Source: DATARH01 sp963778385
GTDB lineage: Bacteria; Pseudomonadota; Alphaproteobacteria; ATCC43930; CGMCC-115725
Assembly (NCBI GenBank): GCA_963778385.1
Contig: CAVZUA010000034.1
Coordinates: 124,001 to 188,000 of the forward strand
Direction of reading: 5' to 3'
DNA: 64,000 nucleotides
The position numbers and the translations under genes are program-made. Of the stretch, positions 24,540 to 33,325 are shown in pieces; position 1 is the first letter of the stretch, and every line of letters begins with the position of its first letter. A model generated the notes under the pieces. It worked only from the letters and a program-made list of their open reading frames with translations. It was not told where the DNA came from and ran no database searches.

Positions 24540-27500
24540 ATGCATATCGCACGTCGCTTTACCACCGCCGGCCGGGACCCGTACGAAAGCATCGCCTTCC
24601 GTACCGCGACGAGTGAGATTCGCAATCCCGACGGCTCGGTGGTGTTCGCCGCCGAGGGCGTGGAGGTGCCGGCGGCGTGGAGCCAGGTGGCGTGCGACAT
24701 CCTCGCGCAGAAATACCTGCGCAAGGCCGGCGTGCCGGCGATCCTCGTTCCGGTCGAGGAAGAAGCCGTCCCGAACTGGCTGTGGCGGCGCACCGCGGAC
24801 GCCGACAAGCTCGCCCTGGTGCCCAAGGACGAGCGCAGCGGCGGCGAGAGCAGCGCCAAGCAATGCTTCGATCGGCTGGCCGGCACCTGGACCTACTGGG
24901 GCTGGAAAGGCGGCTATTTCGACACCGAGGAGGACGCCCGCGCTTATTTCGACGAACTGCGCTACATGCTGGCGAACCAGATGGGCGCCCCCAACTCGCC
25001 GCAATGGTTCAACACCGGGCTGCATTGGGCCTATGGCATCGACGGGCCGGCGCAGGGCCATTTCTATGCCGACTACAAGACCGGCAAGATCAAGGCGTCG
25101 GAAAGCGCCTATGAGCACCCGCAACCGCATGCCTGCTTTATCCAGTCGGTCGCCGACGATCTCGTCAACGAAGGCGGGATCATGGATTTGTGGGTGCGCG
25201 AGGCGCGGCTGTTCAAATACGGCTCGGGCACCGGCTCGAATTTCTCGCGGCTGCGCGGCGACGGTGAGCGGCTTTCCGGCGGCGGGCGCTCATCGGGGCT
25301 GATGAGTTTCCTCAAGATCGGCGACCGCGCCGCCGGGGCGATCAAGTCCGGCGGCACGACGCGCCGCGCCGCGAAGATGGTGATCGTCGACACCGACCAT
25401 CCCGACATCGAGGATTTCATCGACTGGAAGGTGATCGAGGAGCAGAAGGTGGCCGCGCTGGTCGCCGGCTCGAGGCTCTGCGCCAAGCACCTCAACCAGA
25501 TCATGGCGGCCTGCCGCGAACCCGGCATCGAGGACCCGCTCGATCCCAAGCAGAACCCGGTGCTCAAGCGCGAAATCCGCGCGGCGCGCGCGGTGATGAT
25601 CCCGGAAAACTACGTGCAGCGGACCATCCAGTTCGCCCGCCAGGGCTACGAGTCGATCGACTTCCGCACTTACGACACCGACTGGGATTCCGAAGCCTAT
25701 CTGACGGTCGCCGGGCAGAATTCCAACAACACCGTGCGCATCACCAACGACTTCCTCGACGCGGTGGAAAAGGACGCGGACTGGAACCTGACCCGCCGCA
25801 CCGACGGCAAGATCGCGAAGACCGTGCCGGCCCGCGCGCTGTGGGACCGCATCGCCTATGCGGCCTGGGCCTCGGCCGATCCCGGCGTGCAGTTCGACAC
25901 GACGATCAACGACTGGCACACCTGCCCCGAAAGCGGCCGGATTAACGCATCGAACCCGTGCTCCGAGTACATGTTCCTCGACGATACGGCCTGCAACCTC
26001 GCCTCGCTCAACCTGATGACCTTTCGCGGCGAGGACGGGTTCAAGGTCGTGGATTTCCGACACGCGACGCGACTGTGGACCATCGTTCTCGAAATCTCGG
26101 TGATGATGGCGCAGTTCCCGTCGCGTGAGATCGCCCGGCTCAGCTACGCGTACCGCACACTGGGGCTCGGCTACGCCAATCTCGGCGGGCTGTTGATGTC
26201 GATGGGCATCCCCTATGACAGCGACGCCGGCCGCGGGCTGGCGGCCGCGATCACCGCGCTGCTGACGGGCACCACCTACGCGACCTCGGCCGAGATCGCC
26301 GCCGAGCTCGGTTCCTTCCCTCACTATGCGAAGAACCGCGAGGCGATGCTGCGGGTCATCCGCAACCATCGCCGCGCCGCGCATGGCGACCGCACCGGCT
26401 ATGAGGGTCTCGCGGTGCCGCCGGTGCCGCTCGACGCGGCGAGCTGCCCCGACCGGGTGCTGGTCGAGGCGGCGACCGCTTCATGGGACGCAGCGCTGGC
26501 GCTCGGCGAGAAGCACGGCTTTCGTAACGCCCAGACCACGGTCATCGCGCCGACCGGCACGATCGGCCTGGTGATGGATTGCGACACGACCGGCATCGAG
26601 CCCGATTTCGCGCTGGTCAAGTTCAAGAAGCTCGCCGGCGGCGGCTACTTCAAGATCATCAACCGCATGGTGCCCGACGCGTTGCGCACGCTCGGCTATG
26701 ACGAGAACGCGATCGGCCATATCGAGCGCTACGCGCTCGGCCACGGCACCCTCAAGGGCGCGCCGGCGATCAATCACCAGACCCTCGCCGAGAGAGGTTT
26801 TGACGAAGCATCGCTCACCGCCATCGAAGGCGCGCTCGCTTCGGCCTTCGACATCAAGTTCGCCTTCAACAAATGGACGCTCGGCGAAGTGTTCTGCACC
26901 GACGCGCTCGGCATTGCTCCGGCCGCGCTGGCTGACCCTGCCTTCGACCTGTTGGCGGCGATCGGCTTTAGCCGCAGCAATATCGATAGCGCGAACACCT
27001 ATTGTTGTGGTGCAATGACTTTGGAGGGCGCTCCTCACCTTAAATCTGAGCATCTGGCGGTGTTTGATTGCGCCAACCCGTGCGGGAGGCTCGGCAAGCG
27101 TTGCCTCTCGGTCGATAGCCATATCCGCATGATGGCGGCCGCGCAGCCCTTTATCACCGGCGCGATCTCAAAGACGATCAACATGCCGAACGCCGCGACG
27201 GTCGAGGATTGCAAGGATGCTTACCAGCTGTCTTGGGAACTCGGCCTCAAGGCGACCGCGCTCTACCGCGACGGCTCGAAACTCTCGCAGCCGCTGGCCT
27301 CGAGCCTCTTCGGCGATGACGACGCGGATGACAGAGCCGCTGAATTGTTGGCGCAATCGCCGGCCGACCGAGTGCCGGTCGTTGCCGAGCGCATCGTCGA
27401 GCGGGTCATCGAGCGCTTCGTGATGCGCGCCGAGCGCCGCCGCCTGTCGAACCGCCGCAAGGGCTACACACAGAAAGCCGTGGTCGGCGGCCACAAGGTC

Positions 27501-28235
27501 TACCTGCGCACCGGCGAGTACGAGGACGGCAAGCTGGCGGAAGTCTTTATCGACATGCACAAGGAAGGCTCGGCCTTCCGCTCGCTGATGAACAACTTCG
27601 CGATCGCCATCTCACTCGGCCTGCAATACGGCGTGCCGCTCGAGGAGTTTGTCGAGGCCTTCACCTTCACCCGCTTCGAGCCGGCGGGCATCGTCGAGGG
27701 CAACGACGTCATCAAGATGGCGACCTCAATCCTCGACTACATCTTCCGTGAGCTGGCGGTTTCCTATCTCGACCGCAACGATCTCGCGCATGTCGAGCCC
27801 GCCGATCTGATGCCCGACACGATCGGCAAAGGGATTGCCGCCGAATCGTCGAATTTACGCGAGATCGACGATCCCGCGGCTGCTACGGTCGGCGCCGAAA
27901 TGGCGGCGATCGTGAAGAAGGTCGCCTCGCAAGGCTACGTGCGAAACAAGTTCACCGTGCTGCACGGCGGCAAGCCCAGTGCCGCCGCAACTTCGCGGGT
28001 CGGCGCGGCCGAGGCTGAGATGCCGCTTTTTGCCGCCGGCTCATTGGCGGTCGCGACGACCGAGACGGTCGAATTCGCCGAATTGGCCCCGGATCCGCGG
28101 CTCGAACAAATCCGCATGGCGCGCATGAAGGGCTACGAAGGCGACAGCTGCGGCGAGTGCGGCAACTTCACCCTCGTCCGAAACGGCACCTGCCTCAAAT
28201 GCGAGACCTGCGGCTCGACCAGCGGCTGCTCATAA
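24540..28235 (+). CDS. nrdJ: Adenosylcobalamin-dependent (class II) ribonucleotide reductase
   Basis: This 1231-residue enzyme converts ribonucleotides to deoxyribonucleotides using a B12-generated thiyl radical, with or without oxygen. The N-terminal RRFTTAGRDPYESIAFR, NASNPCSEYMFLDDTACNLA (radical Cys and catalytic residues) and the barrel segment APTGTIGLVMDCDTTGIEPD are all present. The C-terminal tail ends with CGECGNF and CLKCETCGSTSGC, a Zn-ribbon-like and redox-cysteine region. Length is normal for the long NrdJ type. It stands alone, flanked by NrdR-like boxes upstream and repeat F downstream. Confidence 0.96.
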   Translation: MHIARRFTTAGRDPYESIAFRTATSEIRNPDGSVVFAAEGVEVPAAWSQVACDILAQKYLRKAGVPAILVPVEEEAVPNWLWRRTADADKLALVPKDERSGGESSAKQCFDRLAGTWTYWGWKGGYFDTEEDARAYFDELRYMLANQMGAPNSPQWFNTGLHWAYGIDGPAQGHFYADYKTGKIKASESAYEHPQPHACFIQSVADDLVNEGGIMDLWVREARLFKYGSGTGSNFSRLRGDGERLSGGGRSSGLMSFLKIGDRAAGAIKSGGTTRRAAKMVIVDTDHPDIEDFIDWKVIEEQKVAALVAGSRLCAKHLNQIMAACREPGIEDPLDPKQNPVLKREIRAARAVMIPENYVQRTIQFARQGYESIDFRTYDTDWDSEAYLTVAGQNSNNTVRITNDFLDAVEKDADWNLTRRTDGKIAKTVPARALWDRIAYAAWASADPGVQFDTTINDWHTCPESGRINASNPCSEYMFLDDTACNLASLNLMTFRGEDGFKVVDFRHATRLWTIVLEISVMMAQFPSREIARLSYAYRTLGLGYANLGGLLMSMGIPYDSDAGRGLAAAITALLTGTTYATSAEIAAELGSFPHYAKNREAMLRVIRNHRRAAHGDRTGYEGLAVPPVPLDAASCPDRVLVEAATASWDAALALGEKHGFRNAQTTVIAPTGTIGLVMDCDTTGIEPDFALVKFKKLAGGGYFKIINRMVPDALRTLGYDENAIGHIERYALGHGTLKGAPAINHQTLAERGFDEASLTAIEGALASAFDIKFAFNKWTLGEVFCTDALGIAPAALADPAFDLLAAIGFSRSNIDSANTYCCGAMTLEGAPHLKSEHLAVFDCANPCGRLGKRCLSVDSHIRMMAAAQPFITGAISKTINMPNAATVEDCKDAYQLSWELGLKATALYRDGSKLSQPLASSLFGDDDADDRAAELLAQSPADRVPVVAERIVERVIERFVMRAERRRLSNRRKGYTQKAVVGGHKVYLRTGEYEDGKLAEVFIDMHKEGSAFRSLMNNFAIAISLGLQYGVPLEEFVEAFTFTRFEPAGIVEGNDVIKMATSILDYIFRELAVSYLDRNDLAHVEPADLMPDTIGKGIAAESSNLREIDDPAAATVGAEMAAIVKKVASQGYVRNKFTVLHGGKPSAAATSRVGAAEAEMPLFAAGSLAVATTETVEFAELAPDPRLEQIRMARMKGYEGDSCGECGNFTLVRNGTCLKCETCGSTSGCS

Positions 28236-28239
28236 GCCG

Positions 28240-28311
28240 GTAGGATGGGTTGAAGTAAGCGATACTTATCGGCGCCCGATGATGGGGCTTCCCTTCGTCA
28301 ACTCATCCTAC
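28240..28311. repeat. Palindromic repeat family F
   Basis: Begins GTAGGATGGGTTGA and ends TCAACTCATCCTAC, nearly exact inverted ends round a 44-base centre. It lies directly after the nrdJ stop. This GTAGGATGGGTTGAAG element is a frequent type of intergenic palindrome in proteobacteria (general knowledge); only one copy is in the window. Confidence 0.8.
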
Positions 28312-28323
28312 GGTCTTGTTCTA

Positions 28324-28365
28324 ACCTCTTCGTAGCGATATCAATATCGAGGTCGTTGAAGAGGT
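28324..28365. promoter_or_regulatory. Nested palindromes before the toxin-antitoxin pair
   Basis: A perfect CGATAT-CA-ATATCG palindrome (28336-28349) sits inside arms ACCTCTTC (28324-28331) and GAAGAGGT (28358-28365). The inner palindrome is a plausible operator for the ribbon-helix-helix antitoxin. The outer right arm contains the AGAGG ribosome site of the antitoxin ATG at 28372, so pairing of the arms could block translation. Both roles are inferred. Confidence 0.55.
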
Positions 28366-28371
28366 GCTGCC

Positions 28372-28641
28372 ATGGCGACGCAACAGCTTCTGTTGCATCT
28401 GCCGGATGAACTGGTACGCCGGTTGAAGCGCGCGGTGCCGGCGCGCGGCCGCAGTAAATTCATCCAGGATCTGTTGGAGCAGGTGTTGCCGCCGGACGGG
28501 GTCGCCGAGGCCGATCCGCTTTACCTTGCGGCGCTGGAGGTCGAAAAGGACGAAGCGCTCGCCGGCGAGATGGCGGGTTGGGAGCCGGCGACACTCGGCG
28601 ATGGTGTCGCGGCGCCGCGCAACGACGGGGCGAAAGAGTGA
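28372..28641 (+). CDS. Ribbon-helix-helix antitoxin, MazE-like
   Basis: An 89-residue protein whose N-terminus (QLLLHLPDELVRRLKRAVPA then RSKFIQDLLEQVL) is a ribbon-helix-helix DNA-binding domain. The acidic C-terminal half would wrap the toxin. It ends in TGA sharing its A with the ATG of the toxin gene, the tight coupling usual in type II toxin-antitoxin operons. It probably represses its own promoter with the toxin at the palindrome upstream. Confidence 0.8.
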   Translation: MATQQLLLHLPDELVRRLKRAVPARGRSKFIQDLLEQVLPPDGVAEADPLYLAALEVEKDEALAGEMAGWEPATLGDGVAAPRNDGAKE

Positions 28642-28991
28642 TGGCCGCCCCCGGGCCGAGTGGCGAGGCGGTGCGCCGCGGCGATATCTGGTGGGTCGAT
28701 TTCGACGTCGTCGAGAGCGCCGAGATGCGGCCGATGCGCCCGGCAGTCGTGATCACCGCCGACGCGCTCAACCGCGCCCGCCGCACGGTCATGGTCGTGC
28801 CGCTCGCCGCCGGCCCGCAGCCGCGGCCGCCGATCGTTATCGCGACACCTTCCGCCGGCCCCGGACGCGTCGCGGTCTGCGATCAGGCGCGCGCGGTCGA
28901 CAAGGCCCGTCTCACCCGCACCGCCGGCCAGCTCTCGCCGCCCGACCTCAAGGCGGTCGAGGACGGGCTGCGCCGGGTGCTGGAGCTGTAG
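28641..28991 (+). CDS. MazF/PemK-family mRNA interferase toxin
   Basis: The start at ATG 28641 gives 116 residues. RRGDIWWVDFD, then RPMRPAVVITADALN, TVMVVPLAAG and the conserved CDQARAVDKARL are the PemK/MazF barrel. Family members cut single-stranded RNA at short sites and arrest growth until inhibited by the antitoxin. The frame is open 63 bases upstream but that part lies inside the antitoxin gene. The pair is short, self-contained and probably a mobile or stress module. Confidence 0.87.
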   Translation: MAAPGPSGEAVRRGDIWWVDFDVVESAEMRPMRPAVVITADALNRARRTVMVVPLAAGPQPRPPIVIATPSAGPGRVAVCDQARAVDKARLTRTAGQLSPPDLKAVEDGLRRVLEL

Positions 28992-29381
28992 GCGGCGGCT
29001 ACGTCGTTGCATCCTTCGAGACGCTTGGCTCGAAATTACCTTCGTCATTCCGGGGCGGCCCGCCGAGCTGAACCCGGACCCCATGCACACAGTCTCCTCC
29101 GACGTGGTTACGGCGTCGGGACGCGCTTTTCGAGTTCCGTGTTCATGGATTCCGGATTCATCGCGGCGTGATGCCCCGGAATGACGTACAAAAAAGTCCC
29201 CAGACATTGAGCCAGATGTATTTCCAGTCAGGCGCTCAGGAGGATGGAAGTACGCTGATGGAATAATGAGAACTCTTATCGTGAGAAGGCTGCACAGCAG
29301 CCGTCTCGAAGGACGTACTAGCCGTTGTCCGGCATAGGCACTAGGCTAGCCAGCCAAGGATCAATCGGTCGGGAGAGTGCG
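28992..29381. other. Intergenic stretch with repeat D1 and a hairpin
   Basis: About 390 bases without a supported gene. It holds repeat D1 (29044-29185) and then a strong stem-loop at 29283-29307: GAGA and GGCTGC, ACA loop, then GCAGCC and TCTC, with one mismatch. The stem is not followed by a T-run. The last 20 bases carry GGGAGAG, the ribosome site for the LLM gene at 29382. The hairpin may be part of that gene's leader. Confidence 0.6.
29044..29185. repeat. Palindromic repeat family D, copy 1
   Basis: About 142 bases with ends GTCATTCCGGGGCG and TGCCCCGGAATGAC, plus inner arms around CCCATGCACA and GTTCATGG. Its closest relative is copy 2 at 31443 in the F420 cluster. Confidence 0.85.
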
Positions 29382-30332
29382 ATGCAATACGGCTTCGGAG
29401 CGCCGGTCAGCGGCCCGCTCTCGGGCGCGAAAGACCTCGCACGCGTCGCCCAACAGGGCGAGGCCATCGGCTATGATTACTGCACGCTCTCAGACCATGT
29501 CGTGATCCCGCGCGAACTTGAGAATAAATACCCCTATTCCGATACCGGCGAATTTCCCGGCCGCGCCGGCGGCGATCGCCACGAGCAGCTCACCGCCGTC
29601 GCGTTTGTCGCCGCCAAGACCGACAAATTGCGGCTGGTCACCTCGGTCATGGTGGTGCCGCATCGCCCGGCGGTGCTGACGGCGAAAATCCTGTCGACGA
29701 TCGACAATCTCTCCGAGGGCCGGCTGACGCTCGGCGTCGGCGCCGGCTGGTGCCGCGAGGAATTTGAGGCGATCGGTACGGATCCGTTTGACGAGCGCGG
29801 CGCGGTCACCGACGAATACCTGCTGGCTTGCCGCGAGCTGTGGACCAACGAAAACCCCAGCTTTGACGGCAAATATGTCAAGTTCTCGAACATCTTTTTC
29901 CAGCCGCGCCCGGTGCAGAAGCGGGTGCCGATCTGGGTCGGCGGTGAAAGCGGCCCGGCGCTGCGCCGCACCGCGAAGCTCGGTGACGGCTGGTATCCGA
30001 TCGGCACCAACCCCGCCTTCCGGCTCGATACGCTGGAGCGCTTGAAGGGCGGCATCGAGCGGCTGCACCGCGCCTGCCAACGGGCCGAGCGCGACCCGAA
30101 GGAAATCGTCGTCGCCTATCGCGTCTCCTCGCGCGGCGTCGCGATCCCCGAAAAGGCCGATAATGGCGAGCGACGGCTCTTCGCCGGCAGCAACGAGGCG
30201 ATTGTCGGCGATCTGCGCGCGCTCCGCGATCTCGGCATCGTCGCGGTCGATTTCAGCTTTGACGGTGCCACGGCCGACGAAGTCATCGCCAATATGCGGC
30301 GTTTCCGCGAGGACGTGCTCGCCAAGGTCTGA
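29382..30332 (+). CDS. LLM-class (luciferase-like) F420-dependent oxidoreductase
   Basis: The ATG at 29382, four bases after GGGAGAG, gives 316 residues; upstream in-frame starts lack homology. GEAIGYDYCTLSDHVVIP, LVTSVMVVPHRPAVLTAK and GRLTLGVGAGWCREEFEA are typical of the TIGR03619-type F420 family in the luciferase-like monooxygenase fold. The F420 assignment is strengthened by the following Fgd-like gene and the F420 synthesis genes. It would pass hydride from F420H2 to, or take it from, an unknown substrate. Confidence 0.88.
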   Translation: MQYGFGAPVSGPLSGAKDLARVAQQGEAIGYDYCTLSDHVVIPRELENKYPYSDTGEFPGRAGGDRHEQLTAVAFVAAKTDKLRLVTSVMVVPHRPAVLTAKILSTIDNLSEGRLTLGVGAGWCREEFEAIGTDPFDERGAVTDEYLLACRELWTNENPSFDGKYVKFSNIFFQPRPVQKRVPIWVGGESGPALRRTAKLGDGWYPIGTNPAFRLDTLERLKGGIERLHRACQRAERDPKEIVVAYRVSSRGVAIPEKADNGERRLFAGSNEAIVGDLRALRDLGIVAVDFSFDGATADEVIANMRRFREDVLAKV

Positions 30333-30414
30333 CCGTAGCGCGGGCGTCTCGCTCGTCCCATGTAAATAGGGCGGCCGCGACGGTCGCGATCCATTCGATG
30401 CGCAGGAGCCAACC

Positions 30415-31416
30415 GTGCTGAAGATCGGATACAAGGCGTCGGCCGAGCAGTTCGGGCCGAGCGAATTGCTGGATTTCTCGGTGCTGGCCGAGGAGGTGGG
30501 GTTCGACTCGGTCTTTGTCAGCGATCATTTCCAGCCGTGGAAGCATACCGACGGCCATGCCCCGAATTCGCTGGCCTGGCTCGGCGCGCTCGGCGCCCGC
30601 ACCAAGCGCGTCGTCATCGGCACCAGCGTTGCCACACCAACCTTCCGCTATCACCCGTCGATCGTCGCCCAGGCCTTTGGCACGATGGGCTGCATGTTCC
30701 CCGGCCGCGTCGTGCTCGGCGTCGGCACTGGCAAATCGCTGAACGAAGTGCCCTCGGCCGGCATCCAGTGGCCCGGTGCCAAGGAGCGGCGCGACCGGCT
30801 GCGCGAGGCGATCCGGCTGATGAACCGGCTGTGGACCGAGGACCGGGTCACCTTCGACGGCCAGTTCTACCGCACCGAAAGCGCGACGATCTACGACAAG
30901 CCCAAGCAGAAGGTGCCGATCTGGGTTGCCGCCTCCGGGCCGCTCGCGGCGCAGATGGCCGGGCAGATCGCCGAGGGCTTTATCGTCACCAGCGGCAAGA
31001 ACCCGCAACTCTACATCGATCTGTCGGCCAAGGTCAGCGAAGGCTTGTCGAAAGCCGGCCGCGAGCATGCGAGCCTTGAAAAGATGATCGAGGTCAAGGT
31101 GTCCTTCGACACAGATGCCCAGCAAGCCAAGGAACTGACGCGGCACTGGGCGGCGCTGGCGCTGTCACCCGAAGAGAAGGTCGGGGTCGAGGACCCGGTG
31201 GAAATGGAGCGGCTGGCCGATGCGTTGCCGCTCGACCGCGCCGCCAGCCGCTGGATCGTGTCAAGCGACCCGGACGAGCAGGTCGAGCGCATCCGCCCCT
31301 ATGTCGAGCTCGGCTTTACCCATCTCGTGTTCCACGCCCCCGGCCCCGACCAGGCGCGTTTTTTGAAGCTCTACGCCGAGCAGGTCGTGCCGCGGCTGCG
31401 CAAGGCGTTCGGGTAG
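30415..31416 (+). CDS. F420-dependent glucose-6-phosphate dehydrogenase-like enzyme
   Basis: A 333-residue TIM-barrel enzyme starting at GTG 30415, six bases after AGGAG. LKIGYKASAEQFGPSELL, VSDHFQPWKH, HAPNSLAWLGALG, GTSVATPTFRYHPSIVAQAF and GVGTGKSLNE match the mycobacterial Fgd very closely, as does the C-terminal VSSDPDEQVERI and LVFHAPGPDQ. Fgd reduces F420 with glucose-6-phosphate or a related hydroxy compound. The close match (from memory of the family) suggests an F420-reducing role; the true substrate could instead be another alcohol. Confidence 0.88.
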   Translation: MLKIGYKASAEQFGPSELLDFSVLAEEVGFDSVFVSDHFQPWKHTDGHAPNSLAWLGALGARTKRVVIGTSVATPTFRYHPSIVAQAFGTMGCMFPGRVVLGVGTGKSLNEVPSAGIQWPGAKERRDRLREAIRLMNRLWTEDRVTFDGQFYRTESATIYDKPKQKVPIWVAASGPLAAQMAGQIAEGFIVTSGKNPQLYIDLSAKVSEGLSKAGREHASLEKMIEVKVSFDTDAQQAKELTRHWAALALSPEEKVGVEDPVEMERLADALPLDRAASRWIVSSDPDEQVERIRPYVELGFTHLVFHAPGPDQARFLKLYAEQVVPRLRKAFG

Positions 31417-31442
31417 GCCTTCAGCGCATGCAACTTAAATCT

Positions 31443-31585
31443 GTCATTCCGGGACAGCGCGCAGCGCTGGACCCGGAACCCATGAACACAGGCTATCGCC
31501 GGCAGAGGCTCGCAGCCGGCCCGATATCGCCAAGGTCCGTGTTCATGGGTTCCGGGTTCGCGACTGCGTCGCGCCCCGGAATGAC
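31443..31585. repeat. Palindromic repeat family D, copy 2
   Basis: About 143 bases with ends GTCATTCCGGGAC and GCGCCCCGGAATGAC and inner arms ACCCGGAACCCATGAACAC and GTGTTCATGGGTTCCGGGTT. It sits between the Fgd-like gene and cofE, right before the cofE start, so it is transcribed within the F420 operon. Confidence 0.9.
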
Positions 31586-31599
31586 ACGAGAAGTATGAA

Positions 31600-32367
31600 A
31601 TGCCCTCGCGCCTAGAGATTATCGGGCTGCCGGGCGTGCCGATGGTGCAGCCCGGCGATGACCTTGCCGCGCTGGCGATCTCCGCGCTGGTCGACGCGGC
31701 GATCGCGCCCGAACCCGGCGACGTGCTCGTCATCGCGCAGAAAATCGTCTCCAAGGCCGAGGACCGCTTTGTCGACGTCACTCAAGTGACGCCATCGGCG
31801 GCGGCAAAAGAACTCGCCAAGCAGACCGGCAAGGACGCGCGATTTTGCGAGGTCGTGCTGTCGGAGTCGAAGCGCATCGTGCGGCATCGCGAAAACCTGA
31901 TCATCGCCGAACACCGGCGCGGCTGGGTCATGGCGAATGCCGGGATCGACCATTCCAATGTCGCGCCGGGCGATGGACATGAACGGGTCTTGCTGTTGCC
32001 GGTCGACGCAGACGCCTCGGCGCGGGCGATCCGCGAGGAACTGGTGGCGTCCTACCGCGTGCCGATCGCGGTCATCATCAGCGACAGCTTTGGCCGTCCG
32101 TTCCGCCGCGGCACCGTCGGCATCGCGCTCGGCGCCGCCGGCCTGCCGTCGGTCATCGACTGGCGCGGGCATCCCGATCTGTTCGGGCGGGCGCTCGAAG
32201 TCACCGAGACCGGGTTCGCCGACGAGATCGCCGCGGCCGCGTCGCTGGTGATGGGCCAGGCCGACGAGGCGCTGCCGATGGTTCTGGTGCGCGGCCTGCA
32301 CTGGGCCGCGCCCGAGGCCGACGGCGCCGCGCTGGTCCGCCCGCCGGAGCACGATCTGTTCCGATGA
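31600..32367 (+). CDS. cofE: Coenzyme F420-0:L-glutamate ligase
   Basis: CofE adds gamma-linked glutamates to F420-0 with GTP. The 255-residue product matches the stand-alone archaeal-type CofE and lacks the FMN-reductase domain of mycobacterial FbiB. VLVIAQKIVSKAEDR, RRGWVMANAGIDHSN, ISDSFGRPFRRG and GVAIGAAG-like IALGAAGLPSVIDWRG are family motifs. The ribosome site is weak (GAGAAG). It ends overlapping the cofD region. Length of the glutamate tail cannot be predicted. Confidence 0.93.
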   Translation: MPSRLEIIGLPGVPMVQPGDDLAALAISALVDAAIAPEPGDVLVIAQKIVSKAEDRFVDVTQVTPSAAAKELAKQTGKDARFCEVVLSESKRIVRHRENLIIAEHRRGWVMANAGIDHSNVAPGDGHERVLLLPVDADASARAIREELVASYRVPIAVIISDSFGRPFRRGTVGIALGAAGLPSVIDWRGHPDLFGRALEVTETGFADEIAAAASLVMGQADEALPMVLVRGLHWAAPEADGAALVRPPEHDLFR

Positions 32368-32376
32368 GTTCTGCCC

Positions 32377-33325
32377 GTGGGAAGTAGCGGCCCGGTCCTG
32401 GCGTTGTCGGGCGGCGTCGGCGGCGCCAAGCTCGCGCTCGGGCTGTACCGCGTGCTCCCGCCCGAACTCGCTGACGGTCGTCGCCAATCCCGGCGATGAT
32501 TTCGAGCATTTCGGCCTCACGATCTGCCCCGATCTCGACACGCTGCTCTACACGCTGTCGGGGGAGGCGAACCCGGAGCTCGGCTGGGGCCGTCGCGACG
32601 AGACCTGGACCTTTATGGCCGCGCTCGAAAAGCTCGGCGGCGACACTTGGTTCCGTCTCGGCGACGGGGACCTCGCGACGCATGTCGAGCGTACCCGCCG
32701 GCTGGCGGCGGGTGAGAGCCTGTCGGCGATCATGGAGAATTTCCGCCGCCGGCTCGGCATCGCGGCACGACTGTTGCCGGCGAGCGACGATAAGGTGAGG
32801 ACGCGGCTGGAAACCGACTGCGGTCGGCTCGATTTCCAGGATTATTTCGTCCGCCTGCACTGCGAGCCCGCCGTCCGTAAACTTGAATTTGACGGGGCGG
32901 AGATTGCGCGGGCCAATCCCGATGTCCTCACCGCCCTCGCCGATCCTGGCCTGCGGGCGGTGATCATCTGCCCGTCGAACCCGTTCATCAGCATCGACCC
33001 GCTTCTTGCCGTCTCCGGCATGCGGCAGGCGTTGCGGGCGTGCTCAGCGCCGGTCATCGCGGTCTCGCCGATCATCGGCGGCAAGGCAGTCAAAGGCCCT
33101 ACCGCGAAGATGATGGCGGAGCTAGGCCTGCCGGTCGACGCGGCGGCGGTGGCGCGGCATTACCGCGATTTCCTCGACGTTTACGTCGCCGACGAAACCG
33201 ATCGCAATGCCGTCGTCGGGCTTGACCTTCCCGTCGTCCTCGCGCCGACACTGATGGTCACGCTGGAAGACCGCGAAGCGTTGGCGCGTACGGTTCTACG
33301 GGCCGCAGCGGTGCACCGAAAATGA
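32377..33325 (+). pseudogene. cofD: 2-phospho-L-lactate (or 3-PG) transferase with a one-base frame break
   Basis: CofD transfers a phospholactyl-type group to the deazaflavin FO. From GTG 32377 the frame reads VLALSGGVGGAKLALGLY and RVLPPEL. Around base 32470 an extra base shifts the frame, and homology continues as LTVVANPGDDFEHFGL to the stop at 33325. Unshifted, the first frame ends at 32499. The whole span is 949 bases, one more than a multiple of three. The rest is intact (SGEANPELGWGRRDET, ISPIIGGKAVKGPTAKM). Either a true mutation, breaking F420 synthesis, or a sequencing error; intact neighbours favour error. Confidence 0.85.

Noticed and set aside
32377..32499. Programmed frameshift as an explanation for cofD
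   Set aside because: No slippery run or downstream pseudoknot is visible at 32470, and the same octamer breaks another gene on the opposite coding strand, so a DNA-level cause is more likely.
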